64,000 nt of DNA, taken from the NCBI GenBank assembly GCA_000526575.1, contig JAGI01000002.1, positions 496,001-560,000 of the forward strand, given 5' to 3'. Made by a program: the position numbers and the translations under genes. The notes under the pieces are model-generated. The model had not been told where the DNA came from. It ran no database searches and worked only from the letters and a program-made list of their open reading frames with translations. This DNA comes from Clostridium sp. 12(A) (GTDB taxonomy: Bacteria > Bacillota > Clostridia > Lachnospirales > Lachnospiraceae). Positions within the stretch are counted from its first letter, which is position 1; the number at the start of each line of letters is the position of its first letter. This document shows positions 62,671-64,000 of this stretch, in pieces.

Positions 62671-64000
62671 GTGAAAAAGGGTGAGATATACGAAGGTATT
62701 ATAGGCCGGTTCGATTTCCCGGATAAGGGTTATATAGAACTGCCGGAAGGTAAAATAGGAATAAAGCACACATTGCCAGGACAAAAGGTTCGTGTGATGA
62801 TCAATAAAAAACGAGGTGGAAAGGTAGAGGGCCGGGTTCTTGAAGTTTTAGAGCCTTCTAAGCTTGAGACCGCAGAGAATCCTTGTCCTCATTTTGGGAT
62901 ATGCGGCGGATGTACGTACCAGACACTTCCTTATGAGGAGCAGTTGAAGATTAAAGAGAAACAGGTTAAAGATCTGATTGACAGTGTTTGTGAGGATTAT
63001 GTATTTGAAGGAATCAAGGGCAGTCCTATAGAAGATGGATATCGGAATAAGATGGAGTTTTCCTTTGGAGATGAGTTTAAGGATGGTCCTTTGGCCCTTG
63101 GCATGCATAAGAGGGGAAGCTTTTACGATGTGGTAACAACAGGTAACTGCCAGATCGTTAATTCTGATTTTACGGATATTTTAAAGGCTGTAAAGGGATA
63201 TTTTGAGGAAAAAGGAACTGGATTTTATAAGAAAATGCAGCATACCGGATATTTACGCCACCTTCTGGTGCGACGTGCCATTAAGACGGGCGAGATTTTA
63301 ATTGACCTGGTAACGACAAGTCAGGAAGAGATGGACTTACAGCCATTAACGGATCTTTTGCTTGGTTTGTCTTTAAATGGTACAATTGTTGGAATTCTTC
63401 ATACATTTAATGATAGTCTTGCTGATGTGGTAAAGAATGACCGGACTGATATTTTATATGGACAGGATTTCTTTTTTGAGGAGCTTTTGGGACTGAAATT
63501 TAAAATTTCACCGTTTTCCTTCTTCCAGACGAACTCTCTTGGTGCAGAAGTATTATATGAAACTACAAGAGGCTACGTTGGGGAGACAAAGGATAAGGTG
63601 GTATTTGACTTATACAGCGGAACTGGTACTATTGCTCAGATTCTGGCTCCTGTGGCTAAGAAGGTAGTGGGCGTGGAGATCGTTGAAGAGGCTGTAGAGG
63701 CAGCGAGGGAGAATGCGAAGCGTAACGGGCTTGAGAACTGTGAATTTATTGCTGGTGATGTATTAAAGGTTATTGATGAGTTACAGGACAAGCCTGACTT
63801 GATTGTGCTTGATCCGCCAAGGGATGGGATTCATCCAAAAGCATTAGGCAAGATTATTGATTTTGGAGTGGATAAGCTGGTTTATGTTTCTTGTAAGCCT
63901 ACCAGCCTTGTGAGGGATTTGGTGGTGTTACAGGAGAGTGGTTATAAGGTGGAGAAGGTTTGTTGTGTGGACATGTTTCCTTCAACAGCGAACGTTGAGA
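62671..64000 (+). CDS. 23S rRNA (uracil-5-)-methyltransferase, RlmD/RumA family (3' end outside window)
   Basis: An open frame from GTG 62671 (GGAG 8 nt upstream) to the window end, about 443 residues so far and no stop. An N-terminal TRAM-like domain (EIYEGIIGRFDFPDKGYI) is followed by the iron-sulfur cysteines CPHFGICGGC (from C72) and a fourth in TGNCQIV (near 160). The SAM-binding domain has FDLYSGTGTIAQ, LDPPRDG, and the catalytic Cys in YVSCKPTSLVRDL (near 408). These features define RlmD/RlmCD-type m5U methyltransferases. The C-terminus, probably about 10-20 residues, lies beyond the window. Confidence 0.93.
   Translation, partial: MKKGEIYEGIIGRFDFPDKGYIELPEGKIGIKHTLPGQKVRVMINKKRGGKVEGRVLEVLEPSKLETAENPCPHFGICGGCTYQTLPYEEQLKIKEKQVKDLIDSVCEDYVFEGIKGSPIEDGYRNKMEFSFGDEFKDGPLALGMHKRGSFYDVVTTGNCQIVNSDFTDILKAVKGYFEEKGTGFYKKMQHTGYLRHLLVRRAIKTGEILIDLVTTSQEEMDLQPLTDLLLGLSLNGTIVGILHTFNDSLADVVKNDRTDILYGQDFFFEELLGLKFKISPFSFFQTNSLGAEVLYETTRGYVGETKDKVVFDLYSGTGTIAQILAPVAKKVVGVEIVEEAVEAARENAKRNGLENCEFIAGDVLKVIDELQDKPDLIVLDPPRDGIHPKALGKIIDFGVDKLVYVSCKPTSLVRDLVVLQESGYKVEKVCCVDMFPSTANVE

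Overview
The window looks like a chromosomal segment of a strictly anaerobic, spore-forming Clostridia, most likely a Lachnospiraceae member of the Lacrimispora / Clostridium saccharolyticum type. This is inferred from the moderate GC content, strong AGGAGG ribosome binding sites, a leucine T-box leader, pyruvate:ferredoxin oxidoreductase, a BclA-like collagen protein, an ATPase-less sugar ABC importer with a YesM/YesN two-component system, and many tightly packed hairpin terminators. No tRNA, rRNA, insertion sequence, prophage or CRISPR array was seen.

Layout. 1-2301 (minus) holds the aromatic amino acid operon aroF-tyrA-aroA, with aroA cut by the window edge. 2478-3693 is a retron: a non-coding RNA bounded by a perfect 14-bp a1/a2 inverted repeat, with msr-like and msd-like hairpins, followed by a retron-type reverse transcriptase carrying NAxxH, YCDD and VTG motifs. 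No effector gene is obvious; a small secreted cell-wall-binding-repeat protein follows from its own promoter. 4.2-13 kb has an EF-G paralogue with a nested palindrome at its promoter, a CPBP protease, T-box-regulated leuS, a DedA protein, and several small Lachnospiraceae-type genes, including a 49-residue protein whose promoter spacer is a 22-bp perfect palindrome. 13-24.5 kb is housekeeping: an AlaX editing protein, AI-2E-family transporter, hemB, PHP phosphoesterase, VanW protein, nifJ and DUF554. 24.7-36.6 kb holds DUF805 and DUF4397 proteins, a YtrA-type GntR/ABC operon, a zinc-ribbon protein, an LtaS-like sulfatase-fold enzyme, a DUF362 ferredoxin protein, cardiolipin synthase and the collagen-like protein.

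36.9-53.8 kb is one glycan-utilisation locus. On the minus strand are yesM-like kinase, yesN-like regulator and a heparinase II/III-family enzyme. Divergently, on the plus strand, are a lipoprotein solute-binding protein, two permeases, a GH2 beta-glucuronidase, a GH88 unsaturated glucuronyl hydrolase, a DUF2264 protein and a GH2 beta-galactosidase. Together they suggest import and intracellular breakdown of an unsulfated, glucuronate- and galactose-containing oligosaccharide.

53.9-64 kb has cupin and DinB proteins, then a heterodimeric ABC exporter. It is preceded by a strong promoter, a 35-codon ORF, a 14-codon ORF that itself encodes an intrinsic terminator, and a second terminator. This looks like a ribosome-mediated attenuator. 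It is followed by a patatin-like phospholipase, the PcrA helicase, a small membrane protein and an RlmD/RumA-type methyltransferase cut by the window end.

The retron and the exporter attenuator are the two most noteworthy systems.
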